From Parolsenella massiliensis (GTDB lineage Bacteria > Actinomycetota > Coriobacteriia > Coriobacteriales > Atopobiaceae): a DNA stretch of 64,000 bases. The stretch is from contig NZ_LT671675.1 in the NCBI RefSeq assembly GCF_900143685.1, positions 1,419,985-1,483,984 on the forward strand, read 5' to 3'. A program made the position numbers and the translations under genes. Below the pieces are notes generated by a model. It was not told the DNA's origin. It saw only the letters and a program-made list of their open reading frames with translations, and ran no database searches. Positions 26,208 through 35,139 of the stretch are shown here, piece by piece; the first letter of the stretch is position 1; every line of letters begins with the position of its first letter.

Positions 26208-26284
26208 GATCGCCGCCTGGTTTCAACACGTCTCTCGCTCGGCAAAGCCAAGAGACGTACGCGAACCAGGCGGCAATTCGTTTT
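26208..26284. repeat. GCCGCCTGG hairpin repeat, copy 2 (convergent terminator)
   Basis: Diverged member of the GCCGTCTGG hairpin family. Outer arms GCCGCCTGGTT/AACCAGGCGGC enclose a second stem GTCTCT/AGAGAC, followed by AATTCGTTTTA. It lies exactly between the converging SDR and uxuA genes and probably terminates the plus-strand operon. Confidence 0.75.
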
Positions 26285-26350
26285 AATCGCCAGCGCGCCG
26301 GGACAGACGCGCTCAAGTCGGGGAACGATAGACGCCCTCGCATCGGCAAG

Positions 26351-27433
26351 CTAGGAGAGTTTCTCGAGCGTCTCCCAGACGCCGTTGATGTAGGCGCATC
26401 CCAGGGCGCGGTCATACAGGCCGTAGCCGGGACGACCCGTCTCGCCCCAGATCATGCGGCCGTGGTCGGGGCGGATGAAGCCATCAAAGCCGTTGTCGCG
26501 CAGGGCCTTCATCATCCTCACCATGTCCTTGGAACCATACTCGCTGGGGTGGGCGCACTCGTAGAAGTCCTTGTTGCCCGGATCATCGGGATGCAGGTAG
26601 CAGATGTTGCGCATGTGGACGAAGTGAATGCGTCCGCGGCGCGAGAACTCCGCGAGGATGGAGTAGACGTCGTTGGCCGGTTCCTCGGCAATGGAGCCAC
26701 AGCACAGCGTGATGCCGTTGTAGGGGGTGTCCACGGAGCGGCAGAGCCAGTCGAGGTCCTCACGATTCTTGATGATGCGGGGAAGGCCGAACATGCTGTA
26801 GGGCGGGTCGTCGGGATGGATGGCCATGCGCACGTCGCACTCCTCGCAGGTGGGCATGATGGCCTTCAGGAAGTAGACGAGGTTCTCGCGGAGCCTCTCC
26901 TCGTCGACGTCCCTGTAGATCTCGAAGAGGTGCTTGAGGTGAGCGAGGCGCTCGGGTTCCCAGCCTGGCAGCGTGAAGCCGTTCGTGCCCGAGGAGTACC
27001 TGTCGAGCAGCGCCTGCGGGTCGTCGGGAATCTCTCCGCGCTCGAAGACGAGCGTGTGCGAGCCGTCGGGCAGCTCGTAGTCCAGGCCGGACTTCACCCA
27101 GTCGAAGACGGGCATGAAGTTGTAGCAGATGCACTTGATGCCGTACTTGGCGAGGTTGCGGATGGTCTGCTTGTAGTTCTCGATGTAGCCGTCGCGGCTT
27201 GGCAGGCCCACCTTGATGTCATCGTGGATGTTGACCGACTCGATAACCTTGAGCGTGAGACCGGCGTCCTCGACCTGCTTGACGAGCGCGACGATGCGCT
27301 CCTCGGGCCACACCTCGCCCACTGGGATGTCCATGAGGCAGCCCACGACGCCCCTCACGCCCGGAATCTGGCGGATCTGGTCGAGGGTGATATTCTCCTG
27401 CCCCGAGCCATACCAGCGAAACGTCAGTTCCAT
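26351..27433 (-). CDS. uxuA: Mannonate dehydratase
   Basis: Removes water from D-mannonate to give KDG, the last specific step of glucuronate breakdown. The 360-residue TIM-barrel protein shows family stretches MELTFRWYGSGQENI, VIESVNIHDDIK, RMAIHPDDPP (metal and substrate ligands), TLCCGSIAE and RPDHGRMIWGE. Length slightly below E. coli UxuA (394), matching the shorter Gram-positive type. Its start overlaps the end of uxuB by ten bases, so it is the last gene of the uxaC-uxaB-uxaA-uxuB-uxuA operon. Confidence 0.95.
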   Translation of the reverse strand: MELTFRWYGSGQENITLDQIRQIPGVRGVVGCLMDIPVGEVWPEERIVALVKQVEDAGLTLKVIESVNIHDDIKVGLPSRDGYIENYKQTIRNLAKYGIKCICYNFMPVFDWVKSGLDYELPDGSHTLVFERGEIPDDPQALLDRYSSGTNGFTLPGWEPERLAHLKHLFEIYRDVDEERLRENLVYFLKAIMPTCEECDVRMAIHPDDPPYSMFGLPRIIKNREDLDWLCRSVDTPYNGITLCCGSIAEEPANDVYSILAEFSRRGRIHFVHMRNICYLHPDDPGNKDFYECAHPSEYGSKDMVRMMKALRDNGFDGFIRPDHGRMIWGETGRPGYGLYDRALGCAYINGVWETLEKLS

Positions 27434-29049
27434 GACCTTGTCACCCTCTCAAGCGTTGCGCGGACCGCACCGAGGCCCGTGAGCATCTCCGCCAGCAGCC
27501 TCTCCACGCGCTGGCCCAGGCTCGTCTCGTACAGGTTGCGCCCAAAGAGGCGCTCGTTGGAGAGAATCGGCGCTGCCGCCTCGTGGATTGCCGCCGCGTC
27601 AGCGCAGCCCAGGCCCACGGGCGCCATGGCGGCCGTCAGCTCATCGAGCATGGGATCGGAACTGAGTTCGAAGGGCTTGCCATCGTCATCGACCGCAACG
27701 AGATAGCGCAGCCAGGCCGCGATCACCAGAGGGACGGCTTCGAGCGTCTCGACGCTGAGCGTTGGGGAGTCGCAGTAGGCCGCAATGGTATGACCAAAGC
27801 GGATGGGCATCTTCTGCGAGGTGTCGCTTGCGATGCGCTGCGGGGCGTCGGGCAGCGCCCGGTTGGGAAGGCGCCGCTCGAGCAGCTCGTCAAGAAAGGT
27901 GTTTGGATCGATGACCTCGGGCGATATGACCACGGGCAGGTCCTCGCCATAGCCAAGGCGCCTGACGAGCGCCACGAGGTCCTCATCGGCCATCTCCTGC
28001 CAGATACGCGTATACCCAAGCAGGCAGCCAAAGACGGCGAGCGCCGTATGGAGCGGGTTCAGGCAGGCGGTCACCTTCATCGTGTCGGCGCGTTCGGCGT
28101 GCTCACGGTCCGTCATGATGACGCCCGCGCGCTCGAGCGGCGGGCACCCGTTGGGGAAGGAGTCCTCCAGCACGAGGTAGCGAGCCTCCTCCGTGTTGGC
28201 GAAGCTCGCAAGGTGCAGCCCCTCGCGGAGGCCCATCCCCCCAAGGCCACGCTCAGCAAGTGACAACGCAACCTCAAGGGACGGATTGGGAACGATGCGG
28301 TCGACCATCGACCAGGGGAAGCTCACGCGGCCCTCGTCGGCCACGTAGGCAACGAACCCCTCGTCCGCAAGGCCAGACGCCCTCCATGCCTCGGCAATGG
28401 ACAGCACGCTCTCGCGAAACCTCCTCCCGTTCTGGGAGAAGTTGTCCGTCGTCACGAGCGCGATGGGTGCGGCGCCCGCCTCAAAGCGAGCATGGAGCAG
28501 CGACGCCACGATTCCCATGGCGCTCCTGGGCGCTGCCGGCCCACCTGCCATGTCGCTCGCAACGGCCGGGAGGGGCAGCCCGTCTGCCCCGCACGTGGCG
28601 TAGCCCTTCTCGGTGATCGTGGCTGTCACAAGTCTGAGCTCGGGACTCTCAAAGTAGGAGCGCATACGGGCCCAGTTAGAGGGCCGAGCGGGGTTTGCAA
28701 AGAGCGCGTCCGCCACGCTGCCGATGACGCGAAGGCCCTGGGACCCGTCCGGGCGCATCGTGACCACGAGGACGTCGTTGCCATCCGGGGCCCAGACCTC
28801 GTCGACGCCCCGCGGATTGCGCAGGTCTGCTGCCACAACGCCACGGTCCATGAGGCCAGAGGCAAGCAGGTCATCTGCTATCTGAGCGTGGAAGGCGCGG
28901 AAGAGGTTGCCGGCGCCCAGGTGAATCCACTCGGGCTGACGTTGGCCCGCCTCCCTTGCCGCGCCAACGTCATAGCAAGGCAGCGTCACGCCGAGCTTCT
29001 CGAACTCGCCACGGTGACACTGCCATTCGGTCAAGGACAGCGGTGACAT
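27424..29049 (-). CDS. uxuB: Fructuronate reductase (mannitol dehydrogenase family)
   Basis: Reduces D-fructuronate to D-mannonate with NADH. The 541-residue chain has the dinucleotide motif IHLGAGNLFRAFHAQ near the N-terminus and the catalytic K-x4-N-x2-H motif in MKVTACLNPLHTALA. ATG at 29049 follows GGGAGGTTCGG; the longer open frame upstream runs through an intergenic hairpin. Placed between uxaA and uxuA, which decides fructuronate rather than mannitol as substrate. Confidence 0.93.
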   Translation of the reverse strand: MSPLSLTEWQCHRGEFEKLGVTLPCYDVGAAREAGQRQPEWIHLGAGNLFRAFHAQIADDLLASGLMDRGVVAADLRNPRGVDEVWAPDGNDVLVVTMRPDGSQGLRVIGSVADALFANPARPSNWARMRSYFESPELRLVTATITEKGYATCGADGLPLPAVASDMAGGPAAPRSAMGIVASLLHARFEAGAAPIALVTTDNFSQNGRRFRESVLSIAEAWRASGLADEGFVAYVADEGRVSFPWSMVDRIVPNPSLEVALSLAERGLGGMGLREGLHLASFANTEEARYLVLEDSFPNGCPPLERAGVIMTDREHAERADTMKVTACLNPLHTALAVFGCLLGYTRIWQEMADEDLVALVRRLGYGEDLPVVISPEVIDPNTFLDELLERRLPNRALPDAPQRIASDTSQKMPIRFGHTIAAYCDSPTLSVETLEAVPLVIAAWLRYLVAVDDDGKPFELSSDPMLDELTAAMAPVGLGCADAAAIHEAAAPILSNERLFGRNLYETSLGQRVERLLAEMLTGLGAVRATLERVTRSWN

Positions 29050-29070
29050 CCGAACCTCCCGATAACACGA

Positions 29071-29101
29071 GCGGGGCGCCCGTCCGCGATGGGCGCCCCG
29101 C
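29071..29101 (-). other. Intercistronic perfect GC hairpin
   Basis: GCGGGGCGCCC pairs perfectly with GGGCGCCCCGC over 11 bases, in the gap between uxaA and uxuB. It has no T run. The GGGGCGCCCGTCCGC stretch is identical to part of the hairpin at 19187. Possible attenuation or RNA-processing signal separating uxa from uxu expression. Confidence 0.6.
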
Positions 29102-29114
29102 AGCCACGGCGCCC

Positions 29115-30599
29115 CTACAGGCAGACGCCGTCCTTCCAGATGCTGATCTCGTGGCAGCCGCGGCGCTCGGCGCTCGTGCGCCTGCCCGACGCCACGTCGA
29201 GCACGAGACGCCACAGATCGTCGGCTGCCTCGTCAAGCGTGCGCTCGCCGGTTGCCACCACGCCGGCGTTGAAGTCCATCCAGCCCGGCTTGCGCTCGGC
29301 CAGCCTCGAGTTCGTGAACACCTTGAGCGTGGGCGCCGGCGCCCCAAAGGGCGTGCCGCGGCCCGTCGAGAACAGCACCATGTGGCAGCCAGCCGCCGTG
29401 AGCGCCGTCGTGGACACCATGTCGTTGCCGGGCGCGCACAGCATGTTGAGCCCACGCCTGCTCACGCGCCCCGCGTAGGGCAGCACGTCAACGATGGGGG
29501 CGGAGCCGCCCTTCTGCACGCAGCCGCAGCTCTTGTCCTCGAGCGTCGTGATGCCGCCGTCCTTGTTGCCGGGACTCGGGTTGTCGTAGACCACCTCGTG
29601 GTGGCTGATGAAGTACTCCTTGAAGCCGTTGAGCATGTCGGCGGCAGCGTGGAACACGCCCTCGTTCACGCAGCGATCAAGCAGCATGCTCTCGGCACCG
29701 AACATCTCGGGCACCTCCGTGAGCACGCTCGTGCCGCCGCGTGTCACGAGACCATCGCTCATGCGCCCGATGACGGGGTTGGCCGTGATGCCCGACAAGC
29801 CATCGGATCCGCCGCACTTGAGCCCAATGACGAGCTCGCTCGCGGGAATCGGCTCGCGTTCATAGCGCCGCGCGCGCTCGGCGAGCTGGGCGAGAATCGC
29901 GTGACCCGCCTCCTGCTCGTCCACCACATCCTGGCAGGTGAGGAAGCACACGCGCTCGGGGTCGAAGTCCCCAAGCTCATCGAGCACCTGCTCGTGCGTG
30001 CAGTTCTCGCACCCCAGCGACAGGAACAGCACGCCCGCCGCGTTCGGATGACGGGAAAGCGCCACGAGCAGCGCCCTCGTCTGCGCGTGGTCCGCCCCCG
30101 TCTGCGAGCAGCCGAACGGGTGGGGGAAGTAGTGCACGCCCTCGAGCGAGCCGCCCACGAGGTCCTGGGCGCCCTCGCACAGCGCGCGGGCCACCTCATT
30201 CACGCAGCCCACCGTGGGGATGAGCCACAGCTCGTTTCTCGTGGCCACCGAGCCGTCCTCGCGGCGGTATCCCATGAACGTCTCGGGAGCCACCGGCTCC
30301 ACCACGGGATGCGTGGGATGGTACTCGTAGGCGACCTCGCCGGAGAGGTTCGTGGCCACGTTGTGCGTGTGAAGCCACGTACCAGGTGCAACGTCGCAGG
30401 TCACGTGCCCAATCGGCAGACCGTACTTCACAACGTTGCCACCCGCGGCAATCGCGCGCGTGGCCATCTTGTGCCCCTGCGGCACGTCCTCGAGCGCCCA
30501 CACGGCGCCCACGCCCGGCACGTCCACGGCCTCGCCCGCCGCAAGCGGCCGCAGCGCCACGACGACGTTGTCTGTGGGGTTGATCTGGATCGCGTCCAT
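29115..30599 (-). CDS. uxaA: Altronate dehydratase (UxaA family, full length)
   Basis: Dehydrates D-altronate to KDG in galacturonate breakdown. The 494-residue protein joins an N-terminal SAF domain (about 1-90, LPIGHVTCDVAPGTWLHTHN) to the catalytic domain with Cys-containing iron-site motifs FGCSQTG, LGCENCTHEQ, LKCGGSDGLSGITANPVIG and the C-terminal STGRGTPFGAPAPT. It starts nine bases after the uxaB stop. Galactarate dehydratase (GarD) is a relative, but the neighbours indicate altronate. Confidence 0.94.
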   Translation of the reverse strand: MDAIQINPTDNVVVALRPLAAGEAVDVPGVGAVWALEDVPQGHKMATRAIAAGGNVVKYGLPIGHVTCDVAPGTWLHTHNVATNLSGEVAYEYHPTHPVVEPVAPETFMGYRREDGSVATRNELWLIPTVGCVNEVARALCEGAQDLVGGSLEGVHYFPHPFGCSQTGADHAQTRALLVALSRHPNAAGVLFLSLGCENCTHEQVLDELGDFDPERVCFLTCQDVVDEQEAGHAILAQLAERARRYEREPIPASELVIGLKCGGSDGLSGITANPVIGRMSDGLVTRGGTSVLTEVPEMFGAESMLLDRCVNEGVFHAAADMLNGFKEYFISHHEVVYDNPSPGNKDGGITTLEDKSCGCVQKGGSAPIVDVLPYAGRVSRRGLNMLCAPGNDMVSTTALTAAGCHMVLFSTGRGTPFGAPAPTLKVFTNSRLAERKPGWMDFNAGVVATGERTLDEAADDLWRLVLDVASGRRTSAERRGCHEISIWKDGVCL

Positions 30600-30608
30600 C
30601 TGGTACCC

Positions 30609-32126
30609 CTAGGCGATGGCCGCGGCAAAGGCCGCCTTGGCGCCCTGCTCGCGCACGATGGCGAGTGCGTCGGCCACGAACTGCTCGAGACCCGCGATTC
30701 TCGTGAGGTCCTCGCCCCACATCTGCTCGCACGTCAGGACGTCGTGGACGAGCGTGGCGTCATCGACACCCGAGCGCTCAGCATAGAAGTCGAGCACAAA
30801 CGCGTCATCGGCTGCCACGTACTCGGTGCCGTCAATGGTGCGGCGCAGATGCAGGCCGTCCGTCTCGTACCCCACGAGCTCCTGCGTGTAGAACGAGATG
30901 AGCGTGGCGAGGCTGGTCGCCAGGCAGCGCGGCAGCTCACCTTTTGCCGCCACGTAGTCCTTGAGCGTGGGAAGGTCGCGGGCACGCCACTTGGCCGTGG
31001 AGTTCAGGCAGATGGAGAGCAGCTGGTGGTCGATGAACGGGTTGTCGAAGCGGTTGCCCACGGCCGCGGCGAACGCCTTGCAGTCCTCGACGTCGAGGTC
31101 GGCCGCCAGCGTGGGGATAACCTCGGTCTGCAGCATCCGGTCCATGAAGCCGCGAATCGTCTCGTCGTGCATGCAGTCGCGCACGATGCCAAAGCCCGCC
31201 ACCCACGAGCCGGGCACGAACCCCGTGTGCGCGCCGTTGAGGATGCGGACCTTGCGCTTCTTGTAGGGCGTCACGTCCGGCGTCACGAACACGCCGGGAA
31301 GTCCTGCGGCCACGAACGGCAGCCTCTCGGCCAGAGACTCGTCGCCCTGGATACCCCACATCTGGAACGGCTCGCGCACCGTGAGGAACGGGTCCTCGTA
31401 GCCCAGGCGCTCGGCCACCGCTGCGGCTTCCTTGGGATCGCGGATGCGGCCGGGAACGATGGTGTCCACCAGCGTGGTGCAGACGGTGCAGTCATGCTCC
31501 AGCCAGTCAACAAAGGCCTGATCCCAGCCCCAGTCGGCCACGTACTGCTTCATGATGCGCAGCAGTTCCTCGCCGTTGTGGTCGATGAGCTCACAGGCAA
31601 GCACGATGACGCCGGGCTTGCCAGCCGCCCAGCGGGTGTGCAGCACCTGCGCGAGCTTTGCCGGGAAGCTCGCGGGCGGCTCGTCGTCCGCCTTGCAGGC
31701 AGGGTCATAGGCGATGCCCGCCTCGGTGGTGTTAGAGACGATGATCTCCAGGTCGTCGGAGGTGGCGACCTCCATCATGGCCTTGTAGTCATCGGGCCTG
31801 TACGGGTTGAGACAGCGGCTGCACGAGGAGACCACGCGCGCCTCGTCGACGGTCTGGCCGTCCTGCTTACCGCGCACGAGCACGGTGTAGAGGCAGTCCT
31901 GCGCGTTGATGCCGTCCGCGAAGCCATATGCGCCGTCGATGGGCTGCACCATGACGACCTTGCCGCGCCAGCCCGTGAGCTCGGCACCCATGTCAAAGTA
32001 GCGGTCAACGAACGCACGCAGGAAGTTGCCCTCGCCAAACTGGAGGACCTTCTCAGGCGCGTCCTTGGGCTGCAGGAATCCCTCGTAGCCAACCTTCTCG
32101 AGCGTCTCGTAGCTGATGGTATCCAT
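30609..32126 (-). CDS. uxaB: Tagaturonate reductase
   Basis: Reduces D-tagaturonate to D-altronate with NADH. A 505-residue member of the mannitol dehydrogenase family, with the dinucleotide-binding LQFGEGNFLRAFVDRYFD and the catalytic K-x4-N-x2-H motif in RKVRILNGAHTGFVPGSW. It is distinct from uxuB by sequence and sits between uxaC (two-base gap) and uxaA. Typical UxaB length is about 485-500. Confidence 0.95.
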   Translation of the reverse strand: MDTISYETLEKVGYEGFLQPKDAPEKVLQFGEGNFLRAFVDRYFDMGAELTGWRGKVVMVQPIDGAYGFADGINAQDCLYTVLVRGKQDGQTVDEARVVSSCSRCLNPYRPDDYKAMMEVATSDDLEIIVSNTTEAGIAYDPACKADDEPPASFPAKLAQVLHTRWAAGKPGVIVLACELIDHNGEELLRIMKQYVADWGWDQAFVDWLEHDCTVCTTLVDTIVPGRIRDPKEAAAVAERLGYEDPFLTVREPFQMWGIQGDESLAERLPFVAAGLPGVFVTPDVTPYKKRKVRILNGAHTGFVPGSWVAGFGIVRDCMHDETIRGFMDRMLQTEVIPTLAADLDVEDCKAFAAAVGNRFDNPFIDHQLLSICLNSTAKWRARDLPTLKDYVAAKGELPRCLATSLATLISFYTQELVGYETDGLHLRRTIDGTEYVAADDAFVLDFYAERSGVDDATLVHDVLTCEQMWGEDLTRIAGLEQFVADALAIVREQGAKAAFAAAIA

Positions 32127-32128
32127 GT

Positions 32129-33550
32129 CTACTCCTCTTCCAGGTCAAAGCCAAAGTAGCGAACCGCGTTGTTGTAGCTGATGTCGCGCACGAGCTGGCC
32201 AAGCATAGCCTCGTCGTCCGGGTACTTGCCCTGCTCGACCCACTCGCCCAGAAGGCCGCACAGCACGCGGCGGAAGTACTCGTGACGCGGGTAGGAAAGG
32301 AAGCTGCGGGAGTCCGTGAGCATGCCCACGAAGTTGCCGAGCACGCCCTGGTTCGCGAGCGTCGTGAGCTGGTCTCGCATGCCAAGCTCGGAGTCATTGA
32401 ACCACCAGGCACTGCCGTTCTGGAGCTTGCCGGCCACGGGCGCCTCCTGGAAGCACCCCATCACCGTGTCGATGACGATGTTATCGGCCGGGTTCAGGCT
32501 GTACAGGATCGTCTTGGGAAGCCCGCTCGTGCGCTGGATGGAGTCGAGGAAACCGGCGAGCTGGTCTGCGGGCGAGAAGTTCGAGACGCAGTCGTAGCCC
32601 GTGTCGGGGCCGAGCTTCTCGAACATGCGGCGGTTGTTGTCGCGCCTGCAGCCAAAGTGCAGCTGCATGGCCCAGCCAAGCCGCACGTACTCGCCGGCGA
32701 CGAACTGCATGAACGCCGTCTTGTACTGCATGACCTCGCGCTCGGTGAGCGACTCGCCGGCGCGGCCGCGGCGGAAGATGTCCTCGATCTGATCTGCCGT
32801 GGCCGGCTCGTACATCACGTAGTCAAGCGCGTGGTCAGAGGCTCGGCACCCCAGCTCGGCCGCAACGTCGTAGCGACGGGCGATGGCGCGCTTCAGGTCC
32901 TCGAACGTGGCGACGGGCGTCTCGGCAACGCGAGCGAGCTTGTCCACATAGGCGCCGAACTCGCCCGTGCGCTCGATGCGAAGCGCCGCATCGGGCCTCA
33001 TGGCCGGCACCACGGCCACGTCAAACGCGGGATCGGCCGCAATCTTCTTGTGCCACTCGAACGAGTCCGCCGGGTCGTCCGTCGTGCAGATGACGCGCAC
33101 GTTGGAGCGGCGCACGAGCTCGCGACACGAGAAGTCCGGACGCGCGAGCGCCTCGCTCGTGAGGTCCCACACCTCTTGGGCCGTCTGGGCATTCAGCACG
33201 CCGTCATAGCCAAAGAAGCGCTTGAGCTCGAGGTGGCTCCACTCGAACACGGGGTTGCCGACGCAGCGGCCAAGCGTCTCGGCCCACTTCTGGAACTTCT
33301 CGCGGTCGGGGGCGTCACCGGTGATGTAGCGCTCGTCCACGCCGTTCGCGCGCATGAGGCGCCACTTGTAGTGGTCACCGCCCAGCCACACCTCCGTGAT
33401 GTTCTTGAAGCGGCGATCCTCGAAGATCTCTCGCGGCGAGATGTGGCAGTGGTAGTCGACGATGGGCATGCCCTCCGCATAGCCGTGGAAGAGCCGCTCA
33501 CCGGTCTCGTTTCTCAGCAGGTAGTCCTTGTCGTCCATGAACTTGCTCAT
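32129..33550 (-). CDS. uxaC: Uronate isomerase
   Basis: Interconverts glucuronate with fructuronate and galacturonate with tagaturonate, the entry step for both branches. The 473-residue amidohydrolase-family protein has the HxH motif in PIVDYHCHISP, the VICTTDDPADSFEWH region and the C-terminal GMLTDSRSFLSYPRHEYFRR with the catalytic Asp-Arg environment. ATG at 33550 follows AGGAGGACGCT; the frame extends to 33583 without a signal. First gene of the minus-strand uronate operon, 40 bases behind the palindromic operator at 33591. Confidence 0.97.
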   Translation of the reverse strand: MSKFMDDKDYLLRNETGERLFHGYAEGMPIVDYHCHISPREIFEDRRFKNITEVWLGGDHYKWRLMRANGVDERYITGDAPDREKFQKWAETLGRCVGNPVFEWSHLELKRFFGYDGVLNAQTAQEVWDLTSEALARPDFSCRELVRRSNVRVICTTDDPADSFEWHKKIAADPAFDVAVVPAMRPDAALRIERTGEFGAYVDKLARVAETPVATFEDLKRAIARRYDVAAELGCRASDHALDYVMYEPATADQIEDIFRRGRAGESLTEREVMQYKTAFMQFVAGEYVRLGWAMQLHFGCRRDNNRRMFEKLGPDTGYDCVSNFSPADQLAGFLDSIQRTSGLPKTILYSLNPADNIVIDTVMGCFQEAPVAGKLQNGSAWWFNDSELGMRDQLTTLANQGVLGNFVGMLTDSRSFLSYPRHEYFRRVLCGLLGEWVEQGKYPDDEAMLGQLVRDISYNNAVRYFGFDLEEE

Positions 33551-33590
33551 AGCGTCCTCCTGGTTGTGGCACGCGCTGCACATGGGGTAG

Positions 33591-33602
33591 GTGAACGTTC
33601 AC
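33591..33602. promoter_or_regulatory. Uronate-regulon operator before uxaC
   Basis: GTGAACGTTCAC, identical to the two sites before kdgK ten kilobases away. On the minus strand it lies just after TAGTATGG, a possible -10 region, consistent with a repressor site. Confidence 0.8.
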
Positions 33603-33720
33603 CATACTACCGTCTCGAACGACGCCGGACACGGGATTCGAGTCTCTTGTGAGCGCAGGTGGTAGCTATCTGGCGGCAAGCGGAGGTTGGGGCACCCCTC
33701 CTCCGTTTTCACGTCAACGC

Positions 33721-33740
33721 TTTCGAAACCTTTCGGTTAT
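33721..33740. promoter_or_regulatory. TTTCG direct repeats, possible DeoR autoregulatory site
   Basis: Two TTTCG units exactly ten bases apart (TTTCGAAACC, TTTCGGTTAT) upstream of the deoR start. The reverse complement AACCGAAA matches the repeat before the fructose-family PTS operon at 34807-34830. DeoR/GlpR-family regulators commonly bind such spaced TTTCG repeats. Confidence 0.5.
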
Positions 33741-33791
33741 CGTGAGCAAAAACGACGCGAACCAACTTTCGCTTGAGAAAGCAGGACAGCC

Positions 33792-34691
33792 ATGTGGGAG
33801 AAGTCGCGGGAGGACCGCAAGATCGGCGTCGACGAGCGACGCGCCATGATCGTCGACGAGGTGAACCGCCGCACGTCGCTTCAAGTGTCAGACGTCTGCG
33901 AGCACTTCGGAGTCTCGGAAGTCACGGCCAGAAACGACCTCGACAAGCTCGAGAAGTCCGGCAAGCTCCGCCGTACGCACGGCGGCGCGGTCTCCATCAC
34001 CAGGACAATCACCGTGTCCTTCCCAGACCAGCGCCTCAACCTCAACGTAGAGGCAAAGCGCGCCGTGACGAAGCGCGCCGCCGAGTTCGTCCACAACGGC
34101 GACACCCTGTTCGTGGACACGGGGACGACAGCCTTCGAGTTCGTGCACTTCCTCTACGACAAGCGTGACATCACGATCGTGACGGCAGACCTGTCCATCG
34201 CGAGCTTCGCGGACTCGAGCATGCCCCACGCCCACGTTCTCGTGCTTGGCGGCACGCTGCGCAAAAACCATCGCTACATAACGGGGCCGATAACTACCGA
34301 GATCATGGCCAAGCTCCGCGTTGACAAGGCGTTTCTCGCGGCAGACTCGTTCACGCCCGGCTTTGGCTTCTCCACGCAGTTCACAGGTGTGGCCGAGGTG
34401 AAGGAGATGATGCTTCGACAGTCACGCGAGCACTACATGATGATGGACGCCAGCAAGGTGAGAGACCCTTGCTTCATACGCTTTGCCACGCTGTCAGACT
34501 TTGACGCCCTCGTCATGGACTTTGACCCAAACGGCGAGGTCGCCCGTGCGATACGGACAGATGCCCGCGACACGGAGCTCATCCTCACGAACGGCAAGGA
34601 GCCTCACGACCTGCCGCTCGAGGTCCGAAACGAAGAGGGGCACATCGGCAGAGAGGCCGCTGCCTGTATCATCAACGACGAGGAGATCTAG
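33792..34691 (+). CDS. DeoR/GlpR-family transcriptional regulator
   Basis: A 299-residue sugar-phosphate-responsive repressor. An N-terminal helix-turn-helix (about 13-70, VSDVCEHFGVSEVTARNDLDKLEKSG, then RRTHGGAV) precedes a ribose-phosphate-isomerase-like effector domain with DTGTTAFEF and a late MMDASKV. It lies between the uxa operon and the fructose-family PTS operon. Matching TTTCG/CGAAA direct repeats before its own gene and before the PTS genes suggest it controls itself and that PTS. The start is an ATG at 33792, preceded by AGGACAGCC. Confidence 0.92.
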   Translation: MWEKSREDRKIGVDERRAMIVDEVNRRTSLQVSDVCEHFGVSEVTARNDLDKLEKSGKLRRTHGGAVSITRTITVSFPDQRLNLNVEAKRAVTKRAAEFVHNGDTLFVDTGTTAFEFVHFLYDKRDITIVTADLSIASFADSSMPHAHVLVLGGTLRKNHRYITGPITTEIMAKLRVDKAFLAADSFTPGFGFSTQFTGVAEVKEMMLRQSREHYMMMDASKVRDPCFIRFATLSDFDALVMDFDPNGEVARAIRTDARDTELILTNGKEPHDLPLEVRNEEGHIGREAAACIINDEEI

Positions 34692-34724
34692 CGACGCTCC
34701 CAGTCCCGTGACGTCCGCGAGCAA

Positions 34725-34757
34725 GCGCCCATCCGTCCCAGACGGGTGGGCGCTTTT
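34725..34757 (+). terminator. Terminator after deoR
   Basis: Stem GCGCCCATCCGTC/GACGGGTGGGCGC with a 3-base loop, then TTTTCC. Confidence 0.9.
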
Positions 34758-34806
34758 CCGTGCGTGGGCACACGGACACCTGACGAGGTGTTATCCCCGG
34801 CTAACC

Positions 34807-34830
34807 AAACCGAAATAAACCGAAATAAAC
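34807..34830. promoter_or_regulatory. Tandem AAACCGAAAT repeats, candidate DeoR operator
   Basis: Two perfect 10-base direct repeats AAACCGAAAT at 34807-34816 and 34817-34826, followed by AAAC. Ten-base spacing places both on one helix face. They resemble the repeats before the deoR gene and lie at the upstream end of the PTS leader. Confidence 0.55.
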
Positions 34831-35139
34831 ATGTCAGACTTAGCTGCTTCTACCCGACTATTTACGCTAAAACGAAAGCTAATTGACAGCCAATTTGTTA
34901 TCAAACTACCTCTTGGCTATGTATTAATTAGCCTATCTACCTGCGGTTTTCTAACAAGTCCAAACAAATTGTGAGATTGCAAACAACATTTGGCTACCGC
35001 TTACGTTCGAAATTATTACGTTTACCGACAGTGACTATTTGCTTTTTCAAAAGTGCCTTATTACATGGTGGTGAGAAGCGGAGCCCAGCGCAGGGGCGCG
35101 CAGGGCCGCGTAGGACACGAAGACGAAGGGCCACACGCC
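34831..35139 (+). other. AT-rich promoter/leader of the fructose-family PTS operon
   Basis: About 230 bases of sharply AT-rich DNA (to about 35060) followed by GC-rich leader. It holds no convincing gene. A TTGACA at 34883-34888 could be a -35 box, but no good -10 was found at 16-18 bases. An imperfect inverted repeat pairs AGCTAATT and AGCCAA (34877-34893) with TTGGCT and TAATTAGC (34913-34932). Several CGAAA motifs recur. Confidence 0.5.

Noticed and set aside
28956-32159. A 1067-codon open frame opposite uxuB, uxaA and uxaB
   Set aside because: It is antisense to well-supported genes, His/Arg/Val-rich and without family motifs; such frames arise from the high third-position GC of the real genes.
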